DNA of 64,000 nt from Megalonaias nervosa (Eukaryota > Mollusca > Bivalvia > Unionida > Unionidae). The number at the start of each line of letters is the position of its first letter. Position 1 is the stretch's first letter. Of this stretch, positions 1 to 12,222 are shown one piece after another. The position numbers were made by a program, and so were the translations under genes. The notes beneath the pieces were generated by a model. That model searched no databases and had not been told where the DNA came from. It saw nothing but the letters and a program-made list of their open reading frames with translations. The stretch lies in NCBI GenBank assembly GCA_016617855.1, contig JAECUM010093716.1, positions 1 through 64,000 on the forward strand. Reading direction: 5' to 3'.

Positions 1-284
1 CTCAACAAGGAACTGTTGACACATCAACTCAAACTGGTTATAGAGGACGTCATCGCCTTCCATATTGGAACTTCATCGAGATTCGAACATGGATTCAATT
101 AGAACTGTTTAGTGATAGGACTTATATTTTTCAATTCTAGGATTAATTTTTGGATTATGTTCACAAACCGTTAAGTCCTTTTTCATATTTTTACCTTGTT
201 TTCTAGGGAAATAAATTATTTTGTTAAATTTACAAAGCTTGTTGACTTCATTCTTTTCTTTTGTTACTTTTGAACGAGCCTACA

Positions 285-285
<1 letters not shown>
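1..285 (+). mobile_element. LTR fragment, 3' half, cut by the window start
   Basis: The stretch matches, in opposite orientation, the sequence at 5412-5710 almost end to end (shared blocks include gtcatcgccttccat, tctagggaaataaatta and ttgttaaattt). In the other copy the sequence ends in CGTAACA, the usual TG...CA type end of a Ty3/gypsy LTR, so I read this as the downstream half of an LTR in plus orientation. No coding sequence is attached inside the window. Confidence 0.5.

Positions 286-286
<1 letters not shown>

Positions 287-347
<61 letters not shown>
287..347. repeat. (TC)n microsatellite
   Basis: About 30 uninterrupted TC units directly follow the LTR fragment. The apparent long Arg-Glu frame on the minus strand is only this microsatellite translated. 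Bases 348-567 after it show nothing recognisable. Confidence 0.95.
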
Positions 348-350
<3 letters not shown>

Positions 351-567
351 AATGTGTGTATGTCAAAATGTCCAAGTAAGAAAATACTTTTATTTGTCAG
401 TTTCAAAACTCTAACAATAATGGTACAGTTAAGTATTTGATGTGGCAAGAAGAACGTTACGGTACACAACACAGCCTTGTAAGTTCACACTCCAGTCAGT
501 CTGCACTGCAACGGTAAAAACGCAAGAGCCTAGGCAAAATAATGCGTGAGAAGTTAGAAGCAATTTT

Positions 568-990
568 ATTGGCTACACCTATTTTCTACCACCTTAGTTT
601 CGAATCTCCTTCAGTCACTCATCGCACAGTGACAAGATCAGACGTGTTTTTCTGCGCCTGACCACTACACTACCTGCCTTGAATTTAGAACCAAACAAAT
701 GCTTCACTCATTGTAAGTGACTTCATTGGCTATCCGATATTTTCCACCGCCTTAGCTTCAAACCGGTTTCAGTTGTTACTCGCACAGCGAGAAGATCAGG
801 CGTGTTTTTCTGCGCCTGACCACTACACTACTTGCTCTAAAATTTAGAACCAAACAAACGCGTCACTCATTGTAAGTGACTTCATTGGCTAACCGATATT
901 TTCCACCACCTTAGCTTCAAATCGGTTTCAGTTGTTATTCGTACAGCGAGAAGATCAGACGTGTATTTCTGTACCTGTCCACTAGTCACT
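568..990 (+). repeat. 158-bp tandem repeat, about 2.7 copies
   Basis: Units start with attggct at 568, 725 and 884. Each carries ccacctta(g)cttc, then the block gaagatcag(a/g)cgtgt-tttctg, then aaccaaacaaa and cattgtaagtgacttc. The third copy is truncated after cctgtccacta. Divergence between copies is roughly 10-15 percent. No protein-like frame is maintained. Confidence 0.8.
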
Positions 991-1291
991 TTACAAACAA
1001 TGAAACTAATGCACAATCGTACCATGGGCGACTCGTGGAAATTATGTCCGTCTTATTGCGAAATACATCACGGCATGTTTGGATGTACTATTCTGTGACA
1101 ACTTTACATCGACGTTTTTGATAATGATTTTAGTAGCCTTTGTCTCCAGTTCACTCTTGTGATATTTTACAATAGTGGGTTTTTTCCTATTGGAGTGATT
1201 ATTTCAATGAGATGTGTGTTTTTTAAATTTCGTAATGAAAATATACCATACAAACGTAAGAGTCGTGATAGTTTTAAAAGTAGGAATAACA

Positions 1292-1346
<55 letters not shown>

Positions 1347-2640
1347 CCCGACGTAATAATGTTGATTGAAATCCTAATGGTATCTGTTCCCGTTTTCGGA
1401 AAACCTCTCCAAACTTGTGATCATAATTACGTGAACTGTTCCGTTTGTCATGTAATTTTTTCTCAAAAACTTACACTCCTAAAAATTGTAGAACGATTTT
1501 TTTTTTTTCCATAAGTAAATCGTTGAATGCTATAAAATCTTGTGCTGACTTGAGCTTGTACACTTTAGGTATCCTATTTGGCACTGCCATAAGTCGCGGA
1601 AAAAATTTTTCTAGCATTAGATTTACCGTTTTTTTTTTTTTTTTTTTTTTCTTCAGAAAGGAAACAAACACATGGCTTTTTTCAACAATAACGCGAGTGT
1701 CACTGCACTCTATGACCCTGCCTATGGTAAACTTTCAGCTAAAGCCAATATATGTTGTTGAGGGGAGAAAAATGTAACAATGTTGGTCCTATTTTTCTCT
1801 CCGTTACTTAAGAGTGCAGTAGAACAAGGCGTGTTTTGGTACTGTTCGTACTTTTGTGGAAACTCTTTGCAACATTGTTTGTAGCGTGTGCTGCCAAACA
1901 TTAATCTCTGAAATTTGGGATGTACAGCAAATGTTACTTGCTGTCGGTCGAGAATAAATATAACAGTCTTGTTATGAAACTGATGAATGAATGAAAACAA
2001 TGAACATTTCTCACTTGTCCTATAACACCGCAAAAAATAAGAGAACCAAAGATGATGTTATACTTTTCTGGTCCTTTTACCATTCTAACTTTCTTTCTCT
2101 CTGTAATATTAATTCTGTCTACCCATCTCTCAAAGCACTAGTCTCCAGACGAAAGTACCGCCCGTTTTACTGTCACTCAATTCAGTAACGCGTGTGCGTG
2201 TGCGTGCGTCTATCTCTCTTCCCCCCCCCCCTCTCAACCTCGCAGTCTCACTCTGCAGTGGATGCAAATGGTGTTGAATATGAGGTAATTATATCATCTT
2301 CAACATCGCTAGCACAAACGTCTACCAACACATTTTGAAAAAGTGTTGTGGCTTTGGCGTCTGCTTTCTCCTTGGAAAAGTGTCACCGTTTCATCTTGAT
2401 CACGAACTTTTATTTGACCAAGTTTTACACACTACTTGAACTCTACATTTTACAGTGTAGGTGTTATCCTTCGTTTTCAATTTTCTGTAAGTGCGTTTTT
2501 GCGTCTCTCAAATGTGACCATAATTTTAGGGGGACGAACGAATTTCTTTGGGGACGAATCATGACTCTCATGGTTTTGTGACGAAATGGAAGACACTGAT
2601 GCAGGCTCACTCATGTCATCTTCGGAATTACTGACATAGA
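991..2640. other. No gene seen; microsatellite and homopolymer tracts
   Basis: Apart from a (TC)n run at 1297-1344 followed by six C, a T-tract at about 1628-1650 and a C-run near 2221-2231, I see no conserved protein motif or repeat unit here. Open frames of 60-110 codons exist on both strands but show no family signature and are driven by T-rich sequence. Confidence 0.5.
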
Positions 2641-4477
2641 TTTGAGCAAACAGTTCGACTCGTGTGTGGGGTGATAGATGATATAGATGGTGTGATGAAT
2701 ATTATTTTTTGTAATATAAGGGATAGTATAATTTGTGAGATTTTATCTTATTCTCTTACATATTAAGCTAAAAGAGGGCATTTGGATAGTGAGCATGATA
2801 TCATGGATGGTATTGTTGATATAATTTATAGTATTTTTGTGGCGTAAGGGATAGTCTATTTTGTGAAATTTCATCTTCATCGTTTACATTCTAAGCTAAC
2901 ACAGGACGTTTGGAGTGTGTGCGTGTGTGTGTGAGTGAGCTGTGTGTATTGGTCTTTTTTGTCCCTATAAATCTCCCTTTGTCCCTCTCAAATTCATTTC
3001 ACCAACCTACCTACAGTAGCACGCATTCAGGTCAGCCACTTGCATCACTGTTACTCAGTAGCCGTCCGATTGAGGTCAGTCGCTTGCAACACTGTTGCCA
3101 TTTTTCCACTAGTGTCCAGTACCGTGACGTCACTGAAGCTAGAAATTTTGAGGCTATAAACGTAGACTTGGGTTTTTAAATTGGATTGTCACACAAGTTG
3201 AGGCTATAAATAAAAACTCGGTTTTCCATAGGATTTGACCACAAATTATGGCTAAAATAAATACCAGGTTTGTCCCAAGGAATTTCCTACAAGTTGTGAC
3301 TATAAATAGATACTAGGGTTTTTTAAATGGACTTTCTTACAAGTTGTGACTATAAATAGACACTAGCGTTTTTCCAAATAGTATTTTTGGTGGTGTAAGA
3401 GATAGTCTATTTTGTGAGATTTTATCTCATTCTCTTACATTTTAAGTTAAGACAGGGTCTTTGGATAGTGGATATGATATAATGGATGGTATAGTTGGTG
3501 TAATGGATAGTATTTTTGTGGTGTAAGGGATAGAAATTTTGTGAGATTTCATCTCCTTCTCTTACATTCTAAGCGAACACACAGCATTTTAGATAGTGAG
3601 TATGATATGCTGGATGGTATAGCCGGTGTGATGGAAAGTATTTTTTTGGTGTAAGGGTTAGTATATTTTGTGAGATTTCATCGCCTTCTCTGACACTCTA
3701 AGCTAGCACAGGACCTTTTTGAATGATGTGTTAGGTCATAGATGGTGTAGCTGGTGTAATGGATAGTTTTTTTTAATGGGATGTTGGATGGTATATAATG
3801 CGTGTATGTTTTGTTTAATTTCATCTCCTTCTCTTTTATTCTAAGCTAACACAATGTCTAGTGTGTGTGTGTGTGTAAGGGTAAGGGATGGTATAGGTGA
3901 TGTTTTGGATATTATGTTTGTGAGATTTCTTCTCCTTCTCTTGCATTCTTAGCTAGCACATGACGTTTAGGATAGAGTGCATAATGGAATGTTGGATGGT
4001 ATATAAGGTATGAGAGTATTTTTGTGGGATTTCATCTTCTTCTCTTAACCTCTAAACTAAAAATGTCCACTTGTGATAGTGTGTGTATGGGACGTTGAAT
4101 ACAATAGGGATGTTGGATGATATAGTGGTGTGATGGATAGTGTTTTTGTGGTGTAAGGGATAGTCTATTTTGTGAGATTTCATCCCCTTCCCTTACATTC
4201 TAAGCGAACACGTCATTTTGGATAGTGAGTATGATATGCTGGATAGCATAGTGGTGTGATGGATAGTTTTGTGTGCTGTAAGTGATAGTGTTTTGTGAGA
4301 TTTCATCTTCTTCGTTTACATTCTAAGCTAAAACACAAGACTTTTGGGATAGTGTGTTTAGAGGGTGTTGAATGGTATAGTTGATGTAATGGATAGTATT
4401 TTATGTGGTGTAAGGGATAGTCTATTTTGTGAATTTCATCTTCATCGTTTACATTCTAAGCTAACACAGGACGTTTG

Positions 4478-4480
<3 letters not shown>
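2640..4480 (+). repeat. Degenerate ~125-bp tandem repeat field
   Basis: The motif gtgtaagggatagt-ctattttgtgagatttcatctcc-ttctcttacattctaagctaacacagg recurs about every 120-130 bp, for example near 2716, 2842, 3391, 3516, 3648, 4150 and 4400, each time preceded by ggatggtatag-tggtgtaatggatag. Copies differ by substitutions and small indels. It is an old minisatellite or satellite field interrupted by a second, larger duplicated block at 2900-3370. Confidence 0.8.
2900..3370 (+). repeat. Large duplicated block, copy 1
   Basis: Begins with a GT-rich run, then ctccctttgtcc, aaattcatttcacc, ctacctac, caggtcagccactt and the block tgtccagtacngtgacgtc. It continues with 55-60-bp subrepeats of the form gt(t)g(a)ggctataaatag-acta-ggttttt-c. 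The same series occurs at 4440-4800 and, without the subrepeats, at about 5110-5225. Confidence 0.75.
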
Positions 4481-4524
<44 letters not shown>

Positions 4525-4800
4525 GGTCTTTGTTCGTCCCTATTAAACTCCCTTTGTCCTTATCAAATTCATTTCACCTACCTACCTACGCCTATTCAGG
4601 TCAGCCACTTGGAATACTATTGCCATTATTCCCCTAGTGTCCAGTACAGTGACGTCTTTGCAGCTACAAATTTTGAGACTATAAATATAGACTTGGGGTT
4701 TCCACAGGACTTTCCATAGGTTGTAGCTATAAATAGATACTAGGGTTTTTAAACAGGATTGTCACACAAGTTGAGGCTATAAATATATACTGGTTTTTTT
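4440..4800 (+). repeat. Large duplicated block, copy 2, with (GT)n
   Basis: This is the second copy of the 2900-3370 block. Its GT run has expanded to a microsatellite at 4480-4523, whereas copy 1 keeps only a short imperfect run. Unit order is preserved, which implies duplication of the 125-bp field together with this block. Confidence 0.75.
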
Positions 4801-5411
4801 CCATAGGATTAAAAAATAAATGGGAGGATGAGAGAAAAAAGAAGAAGAAGAAGAAAAAATATCCTGGAGAAGATAAGGTGCTGGTAGAGAAGAAAAAGGG
4901 AGGAGAGAAAGTAGAAGAAAGCTAAACGATCTTTCTCAGGGCCACTCATAGGTCTCAAAAATATGCCTATTCTCTTTTGCCTAAAAAAATTTGCAGTCGG
5001 TTGTATAGTTGTTTGTTTGTTTGTTTGATTGTTTGTTTGTATATGTCAATGTCTCTAACCCTGTTTCTAACCATGTCTCTATGTCTATGACTTTATTGTG
5101 TTTGTCCCTAGAGTAGCGCCTATTCAGGTCAGCCCCTTGCAACACTTTTCCTCCCGATTAAGGTCAGCCACTTGCAACATTGTTACCATTGTTCCCCAGT
5201 GTCCAGTACCGAGACGTCACCACAGTTAAATTCCTATTGTAACTGTACAGGCCCAATATATTGCCGCTATACATTCCCTATGCAAAATCACCCTTGTCCC
5301 CAGACAGGCCCAATCAGCTCCCATGTTAAAGTCCCGTTTGTCCCGAGAATACCACGGCACTTTTAAGATCGAAGTCCCATTTTCCCTTGGGTGTCCCCAT
5401 TCACTACTTAT
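4801..5411. other. Purine-rich sequence and third partial duplicated block
   Basis: 4810-4925 is strongly A/G-rich. 5008-5040 is a short (GTTT)n run. 5110-5225 repeats the ggtcagccacttgcaac and tgtccagtaccgagacgtc blocks seen at 2900-3370 and 4440-4800. No coding signature. Confidence 0.5.
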
Positions 5412-6050
5412 TGTTACGAGTCTAGGTTCTTACAAAAAAGTAACAAGAAAAGAGTGAAGACAACAACCTTTGTAAAATTTAACAAATAATTTATTTCCCT
5501 AGAAAACCAAGGTAAAAATGAGAAAAAGAACTTACGGTTTTACGAATCAAATCCAAAAAGAATCCAAGAATTAAAAAAAAGAAGTCCTATTATTAAAAAG
5601 TCCTAAATGAATCTGAGTTCGAGTCCCGATGAAATTCCAAGATGGAAGGCGATGACGTAAGTAATAGTCAGCGTTGTACTGATGTGTCAATAGTTTCTTT
5701 GTTGACTCACAGAAAATAATATTCCAGTTTGGAATTCCGAATATTTTTCAATGAATGTCTTTGTCCAAGAATTCTGTATGAGCACTTGTATTTTCCAGGG
5801 AAATAATTACTAATTCCATAAAATAAAAATTCAACTCAAACTGGACACAACATATGTTTAAAGCCCCACTGGCCAATTCTTATTAAGAAAAACAGTTATA
5901 CACTAAGTTAAGACGCAAAACCGATTCCCGTATGAGGGTCACGTGGTCATTCTTCCAGAACAACGTAGAAGCTTTTTACATGACTAACATCACGTACTCC
6001 AGTTGGGCCTTAGCTAAAATTAATGGTTCTTTCTCTGGGAATGAATAATA
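5412..6050 (-). mobile_element. LTR of a Ty3/gypsy-type element, minus strand
   Basis: The minus strand ends with ctagactcgtaac(a) at 5412, and its last 300 bp match the LTR fragment at 1-285 in opposite orientation. Further into the element it shares block order with the LTR-like stretches at 59700-60400 and 61840-62450: repeated 'gtccaa' spaced motifs, ggaaataatta, and gtatgagggt-ac. The upstream end is not resolved. No adjacent pol sequence was found, so it may be a solo LTR. Confidence 0.5.
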
Positions 6051-6509
6051 AAAAAAAAAATTTAAAAAGTTGTTTACTAGAAACCTTACTAGTTCTGAAT
6101 CAAGGTCAGAAACTAGATACAGTGTTTCCATTACTGGTTGTTTATCAGAATTAACAGTCAGGTCAACCAGAACTGAAGTAAGTTTCTAAAATAAATGTCA
6201 AATCTAGTAAATAAAGTTACATTATAATAACATGTAATGAATTAAAAAAATTTTTTAAAAACTAACAAACAAATAATTAAATTACATATACATAACGTTA
6301 TATTGTTTCAAGCAATGTGCGTGAAAAGAAATATCTCTGTAGAAACTCATGGGGCGTAACCGTGTTTGTCGAGACACATTTATTAGGAGAATGCATAGCA
6401 TCAACATGTGCAGTGATATACAGGATTGTGTTGTGTTGCGTATTTCTTCTAATTTACCTAATAATATCAAAAAGATAGGTTTTATTCTGTAACGGGGGAC
6501 TTTAAACAT

Positions 6510-6860
6510 TAAAGCCTCTTTAATTGATTTGGCGATCGTTAACTAGGGAATGACCTCCCACGGTGTTATTGCCCAGTGTGGACGGGTAGATGGAACGTTA
6601 ACAGATAGCTGAGCAAGGCTATTGAAAGCAATAACAACTAGGAACCCCCCTTTTTCAATAAATAAAAATAAATATTTAATCAAGTAATACATAACCGAAA
6701 TTCCACTTTCCAATCCAACAGATTTACTAAAATAAATGTAATCAATTAATACATAACCAAAATTTCACTTCCAATTAATACATGACCAAAATTTCACTTT
6801 CAATTAATACATGACCAAAATTTCACTTTCAATCTAACGGATTTACATTAATAGAATTTA
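6510..6860. mobile_element. Possible LTR-like repeat with 31-bp subrepeats
   Basis: The block cggtgttattgcccag at 6558 is shared with 42691. In both places it is followed within about 120 bp by a C-rich run and an AT-rich segment containing aatcaa-taatacataa. Here the segment aattaatacatgaccaaaatttcactttc is repeated three to four times (about 6690-6840). I infer related LTRs or other terminal sequence. 6861-7132 shows nothing else. Confidence 0.3.
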
Positions 6861-7129
6861 GTCGCAGTGTTCAATTTACATCATATTACGAGTAGTGAAT
6901 TTAGAGTTAAATTCCACGCTTGACAGCATCACCTGGCGTCTGTCTCTTCTAGTCTTGTTTCCACGTCTAATGCGTGCGCTTTGGCCCTCTTTCTGACCCC
7001 TGTTTATTCCGACCTCTCTTAGATGCGGATTTCCCCCCGACTCATCGGGTTTTCCTTTTTCTTCTTTTCTCCTTTCTTCGAGGGTATAAAGCTGTTCCCT
7101 TAAATACGAGAGCTAGTTATGTTTCACCC

Positions 7130-7132
<3 letters not shown>

Positions 7133-7203
<71 letters not shown>
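7133..7203. repeat. (TC)n microsatellite
   Basis: About 35 TC units. It abuts the 72-bp direct repeat that follows, and the last few TC units appear to be part of that duplicated unit. Confidence 0.95.
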
Positions 7204-7206
<3 letters not shown>

Positions 7207-7331
7207 TTCGTATTCAGATTGGCGATTCACACTGCATAAATTCTGACATAATGTGATCTTATATATAAACTCTCTTTGTTCGTATTCAGATTAGCGATTC
7301 ACACTGCATAAATTCTGACATAATGTGATCT
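7199..7331 (+). repeat. 72-bp direct tandem duplication
   Basis: Two nearly identical copies of tctttgttcgtattcagatt-gcgattcacactgcat... start at 7201 and 7273, with one or two substitutions. High identity suggests a recent duplication, probably by slippage at the flanking microsatellite. Confidence 0.85.
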
Positions 7332-9589
7332 AAAAAAAATAACTCTCCTTACAGATTCCTATGAACTTGAATAATCGAGACATAGCATGAATCATAAGCA
7401 TATCAAACACATTTGCATAAAACAAACAAATGAAAATAGAATATTATATTGAAACTAAAATTGCGTACCTTAATGCTGTTCTTTCTTTCTTCCCACACAA
7501 CCGTGTGTCAAATCTCTATAGCCTGTCTTCCATTCCAAGACAGCTATCTGACCTTTCTTCGTTAACGAGGGAAACACAATTCTATTGTTTCCACGGAGTC
7601 AATCTGACTTCTTCCAAGCAAGATTCTCGGCTAAAGAAATTTGACTAAAGTTGCTCCTATAAATTCTAAGTCTCCCAAAGTGTGCACCTTAATTCTTTAC
7701 TGACCAATCGGAAGTAACTGTTCCTAAAATTCTGCCCAAATAATCACGTCTTTCATCAGATTTCACCAGCCTAAAATATGCTGCAATTAGCTTTCCTTTG
7801 AAGATCAATTATTTGACATAAAGTCCTCTCCCGACTGATACGGTTGTAACTCGATGTACGCTGTGTCACTATACCATTACGATGACTCGGTCAAATTCTA
7901 CTGACTCTTAACGTAGACCCTTTTATGTTTCAGAGATGAAATAAAAGAAATATCAATGAACTTTCTCAAGACCTTTTGGCTTGACTAAGCTAACTTCAAT
8001 GCACAATCTATTCACATTAAGTTTCAATGCAATAAGTCTTCAAAATTCGCCACATTACATATTCTTTGTACATATTTCACCGGGCACATGACCAATGTAT
8101 GACCATCGTAAAGAAAATGGCATTTATTTATTTGTTAAGAAATTAGAAAGAATAAAATCTGTATATCATGAAGCTACTTTATTTCTTGTGGGAATGTGGT
8201 TCTTGTGGGAACACTCAATACTTGTTCCCAAAAACGTACGATTGAAATACACAAATGGGGAATCTTTTCTACAACTTTCTGAGCAGAAATTTACTGAGTA
8301 TGTTCAAGACAAGACATATTTACTACATTTAAATATAGACGATTGTGTAAAGAAAAGTTTAGGTCTTTATATTACGAAATTTGCGTTGAAATAAAACAAC
8401 CGAAGTGCTTAGCTTTACCGCAAATGTTACAACCCCACCCCCATGGTGGGATCAAAAGATAATAATGATTACTAGGATAATTTCAACGTGTAAGGAAATA
8501 TAGATTTACAAACCACACTATTCATTTTTACCGTAAAAACTCATTTGAAAGATTACTTCAGTTGAAATAGTCATTATATAAACTTGTTTAACAAATTGTA
8601 GCAAGTGTTCACATGAAAAAGATTATAACATAGTAAAAGTGATATGATCTAAGGTAATAAAGAACGACTGGTTACACTATTTCCTTCCTTATCAATGTCT
8701 TACAAAGACGACAGTAAGGATGACGACAAAAGTACTACAAGAAATGAGAATGACAATGTTATTATATGCACAGGGATCTCTTTACCGAGCCAGTTTAACA
8801 CGCGCGTGAGGTCTGCTAGAAGTTAATAGTTTTCCTCTGTTTCCAAGGACTTCTCGACTACAGTCGTTCTTAACTGGAAATTCTAATACCGCGTCAAGAC
8901 AATAAATAATTTTCCTTTAATCAGTCAATGACCACAAAATATCCCAACTTCACATCTACATCACAATTTCACAATTGCATAGCAACCCCACAACTGCATA
9001 GTTTCTCCTTGTTAGGATTCCGTAACGTAGCGCCAGTACTTCACACCTTGAAAATGTACGTATATATGTATACAGGGAACTAGTTTCTTACTCTATCTCC
9101 GGTCAGTCGAACAACGATTTTGAACCTGACTTAACCTGTATCAGTACACCATATTTACCTTCATAGCAACAACAAACGGTAACTCCAGATAATGGAACAA
9201 CCCCTTCTCAATTATTCCGTTGTATAAGATATCACTCCCCATCTCAAATATTTCACATTGAGATACACAATCAATCAACACTTTTAAGATTTAACTAGGA
9301 ACTACTTCTTATCCGGCTCTGACCTAAATTCAACTACGAAACTAAACCATGCCATCATGAAATCTCATCAATACTGCTCTCTTTCACGTTTGCCACTATA
9401 AATGGCTAATTATTCGGGTTCAGAAATATTTTCTCAACACCAACTTTCCTTAGTTAAACAAATAATTACAAATATCTAATAAATCTATAAAATGAAGATG
9501 TAAATACCAATGGCGCATACCCTATATTTATTACAGTATTGAATTCAATAAACTAATTACAAAATCAAGAAATAATTGATAGCGCTCGC
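7332..9589. other. No gene or repeat recognised
   Basis: A 99-codon plus-strand open frame lies at 8095-8394, but it has no recognisable motif, no splice context I can defend and no homologous copy in the window. The rest shows no tandem unit or terminal inverted repeat. Confidence 0.4.
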
Positions 9590-9870
9590 TTTCTGAAAAA
9601 TAAAACTCCAGGTCCTGACAAGACTGCAGTCATTTATTATCAGTGGATTTTACCATGCATTGTTTCATTTCTAATGTACTCTTTGATAGATCTTTGAAAC
9701 GAGGGGAAATTTCCAAAGGAGTGGTCGAAATATATCCGAGATTTTAGAGTGGTATGATGAATGTCCATGGGAATTACTGGGGAATTTATCTAATTAATGT
9801 ACTGTGCAATATATTCATACCTATTTTGGAAAATATGTCTAATATATTGGCTAAAAGCAATAATTTAAAG
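9590..9870 (+). pseudogene. LINE (non-LTR) reverse-transcriptase fragment
   Basis: Reading across frames I see, in order, K-N-K-T-PGPDKT (the conserved 'KSPGPDG' block of LINE reverse transcriptases, around 9600), EGKFPKEWSK (the 'G..P..W' block), and GNYWGIYLINVLCNIF followed by ILENMSNILAKSNN (the 'NYRGITLLN...K.F..IL..RL' block, around 9770-9850). At least two frame changes and stops separate the blocks, so it is a dead fragment. The catalytic F/YxDD region is absent because the sequence passes into an unrelated dispersed repeat near 9890. The clade cannot be assigned from so short a piece. Confidence 0.7.
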
Positions 9871-9889
9871 CCCCAATGCTACCGTTTAT

Positions 9890-10155
9890 CACATGTAATG
9901 GCTTCTCTCTGGCATGTAATCATACTTTCGATGTTAAGCTTACAAAAACATCCTTTTGAGGTCAGTTACCTCCACCATTTTCAGCAAACGTACAACGCAT
10001 CGCTGTTACACGTTGTTGGTTGGTTGGCATTACATACTAAGGGAGACAATTCATGAAATCCAATAGATGTCCCAAGGACAAAGCTCTGAAATATCTGTAC
10101 GATCCGCCAAGGTGTAGATAGAGTTAACACATCGGAACCTTGGCTAGCGAAGATG
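9890..10155 (+). mobile_element. Dispersed repeat ending in GGCTAGCGAAGATG, truncated copy
   Basis: The stretch matches 34305-34538 closely: atcatactttcgatg, acctccacc-tttt, ttggttggttggcatta, catgaaatccaatagatgtc, aggacaaagc and aaggtgtagatag are shared in the same order and spacing. It ends with the same terminal motif, ggctagcgaagatg. The left terminus present at 34052 is missing here, so the copy is 5'-truncated and lies directly against a LINE fragment. 10156-10780 shows nothing recognisable. Confidence 0.7.
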
Positions 10156-10779
10156 CTTTAAGTGCTTATATACTCAGGGCCAGTAAAGTTATACAGCTTT
10201 TATTTTTCCATTGTTTTAGCTTTGCGTGGCTAACGCAAAAAACAAAAAATCGCGTGACAAAAGCATACATTTGTTCCTCTTACCAAATTTGATCAAGCAA
10301 GAAGGCGATTATGCAAAAACATGTATATTGTACTCATTAAAAGTAGTTACTAGATAATGAGAAGTATTTAACATTAGATACACGTTTTAAAGTTTGAAAG
10401 AAGAAGACAAATTGAAAAGGATAAAAATAAGTTTGCAAATGTCAAATCTGTAGAAGCCGAGTACCATTCTGTATGCATAAATGCTGCTTGTACAATTTTA
10501 AGACATAAATATCTCGACGAGATGAACCATATCAACCCTTTAATGGATATATTTAAAAATCATTTGTCCAGTCAGAAAATACGTATAATTATAACAGTTT
10601 CAAGGTTGTTCTAATACACTTTTAAACTTAGAGATCAGCTGTTAAAACTGTTGATACCAACACATAAACAATCAGGTTTATGGCACTCTAAGCTCTAGTT
10701 GATATGTTTTGCACTATGATCCGAAAGGCCTTAAGTACTAAATATACATTACACGTTCTGTTCTGAGTTGAACTACTTG

Positions 10780-11805
10780 CATTCCCCGATCAGATTCCCA
10801 CATGGAGATACCCTTACCTAAAGTAAAATTTCAAGAAGGTGCATGCCATAGTTCTCAAAGATGTCAACTTCCCACCAGACATAGAGAGATTTGACAGAAT
10901 AAATGAATTGCTTCGTTACATGAAAACGAGGTTATGCGAAATTATGTTTGAAATTATTGAACGAGTTGTAAGCGCCCATCACATTACATGATGAAGAACT
11001 CCTTGTTGAAATGAAAACCCATGGAAATGCATGCCAAAGTTTAGTAAGCTGTTAGATTTCTACCAAAAATCAAAATATTTTTACTGATAACATGCGTCTT
11101 TCTTGTATGAAACGCGGAAATCCCTTACAGAAAGGAAAGAGGCAAAGCATTAAATGCACAAAATCAAAAGCTTTTTGAATACAACAATACGTTGGTTGGT
11201 TGGATCAAAATGTAGTTACCATCGATTGTATCAGAATTTAAATTGGTCTATCGCTATGCACTCATCAGATTCCCGAATGGAACACTTCTCGTCAAGAGGA
11301 AAAGTCCAAGCAAATGCATGCCTGTGGGGAGGAAAATTTTTGTTTCTTACCAGAAATCAAAAGCTTTGAATGAAAACGACGGTTGCTTGGATGAAAATTA
11401 TTGTCCGTCTTTATGTTTTAAATTCATAGAAGTAGTTTTAATGAGACCATAAGATTCCCGGATGAAGACCCTTTGTGAAAGGAGGTCAAGCAAACGCGTG
11501 CTAATAAGCAGAAATTTTTTAAAGAAATAGTGAGTATTTTGTTATTGTTTTGTATGAAAACGGGTTATCAGCGCTCACATTTGAAATGAGTTGAAATAGT
11601 TTGATTCTCGGAAGGAAAACCACATCCCTACAGGGAATGGTCTGGCAAATGAATTCAAATGGGGGAAACCTTGTAACTTCATATCATGAATCAACAACTT
11701 TGAATAAAGAAAATCTATTGGTTGATTGGTTGAAAACGTATTTGTCCGTTCACAGATCTGAACTAAAACTAGCTGTATACACGCATCAGTCTCACGGATG
11801 GAGGA
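10780..11805 (+). repeat. 190-bp satellite, left block (about 5 degenerate units)
   Basis: The block repeats the unit of the main array at 16841-20035: cagattcccg-atggaaaacccttg, then aaaggaaag-caagcaaatgcatgcc, then cttaccagaaatcaaaagctttgaatgaaaa, then gttggttggatgaaaa. Starts of 'gattcccg' are seen near 11268, 11452 and 11788, and earlier copies are more diverged. It is separated from the main array by the inserted element at 12031-16840. Confidence 0.8.
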
Positions 11806-12009
11806 GCCACATGTGGCGGAGTGGTCTAAATCGCTCACCGTTACAGAGTACCCACATCCCATCTGTTTGAGTGGGTACCTGAGAAAGCTTGCCAATAGCC
11901 TCTTGCGGGTCGGTGGTTCTTCTCCGGGTTTTTCCTCTACCCGTTATACTGGTCGCTGTGTATAGTTTATATTGTGCTGGAAAATTCCGTTAAACTCCAT
12001 AACAACAAC
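11806..12009 (+). mobile_element. tRNA-derived SINE inserted in a satellite unit
   Basis: The head carries a tRNA-like A box (tggcggagtggtctaaatcg). The core has gagaaagcttgcca-tag, ggtggttcttctccgggttttt, and the 3' end is ccgttaaac-ccataacaacaa. The satellite unit is interrupted between tctcacggatgga on the left and actcacagacgga on the right, consistent with an aged target-site duplication of about 12 bp. Copies of the same family occur at 20594-21068 and 33783-33943 on the minus strand. Confidence 0.8.
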
Positions 12010-12030
12010 TCACAGACGGAAAACCCCTTG

Positions 12031-12222
12031 ATTAATAATGATAAAAGCGATTTGAGATTTTTGTTACTGATCTACATCAAAGCAACCTACCCCTCCCCAC
12101 CCCCCACCATTTTGTCCTCACATTACCCATGCATACCCGCCAAGCAAATTTACCTCTAGGCCCCCTGCGAAAGGAAAGTCATTTGGGATAGAAGAATTTA
12201 ACCTAGATCAGTAACTAAACCA
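12031..12222 (+). repeat. Left terminal inverted repeat of the polymerase-bearing element
   Basis: The outer 40 bp (gatttgagatttttgttactgat at 12050-12073) and the inner 30 bp (aacctagatcagtaac ending at 12216) match the right end in inverted orientation. The middle 110 bp, which is C-rich, does not match. gttactgatcta and tagatcagtaac within this end are themselves inverted, so a small palindromic element may be embedded in it. Confidence 0.6.

Noticed and set aside
248..472. Open frame rich in Arg-Glu on the minus strand
   Set aside because: It is a translation of the (TC)n microsatellite, as are similar Ser-Leu frames at 1159-1356, 6974-7246 and 36444-36671.
8095..8394. 99-codon plus-strand open frame
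   Set aside because: No motif, no homologous copy, no regulatory context. AT-rich intergenic sequence of this size often has such frames.
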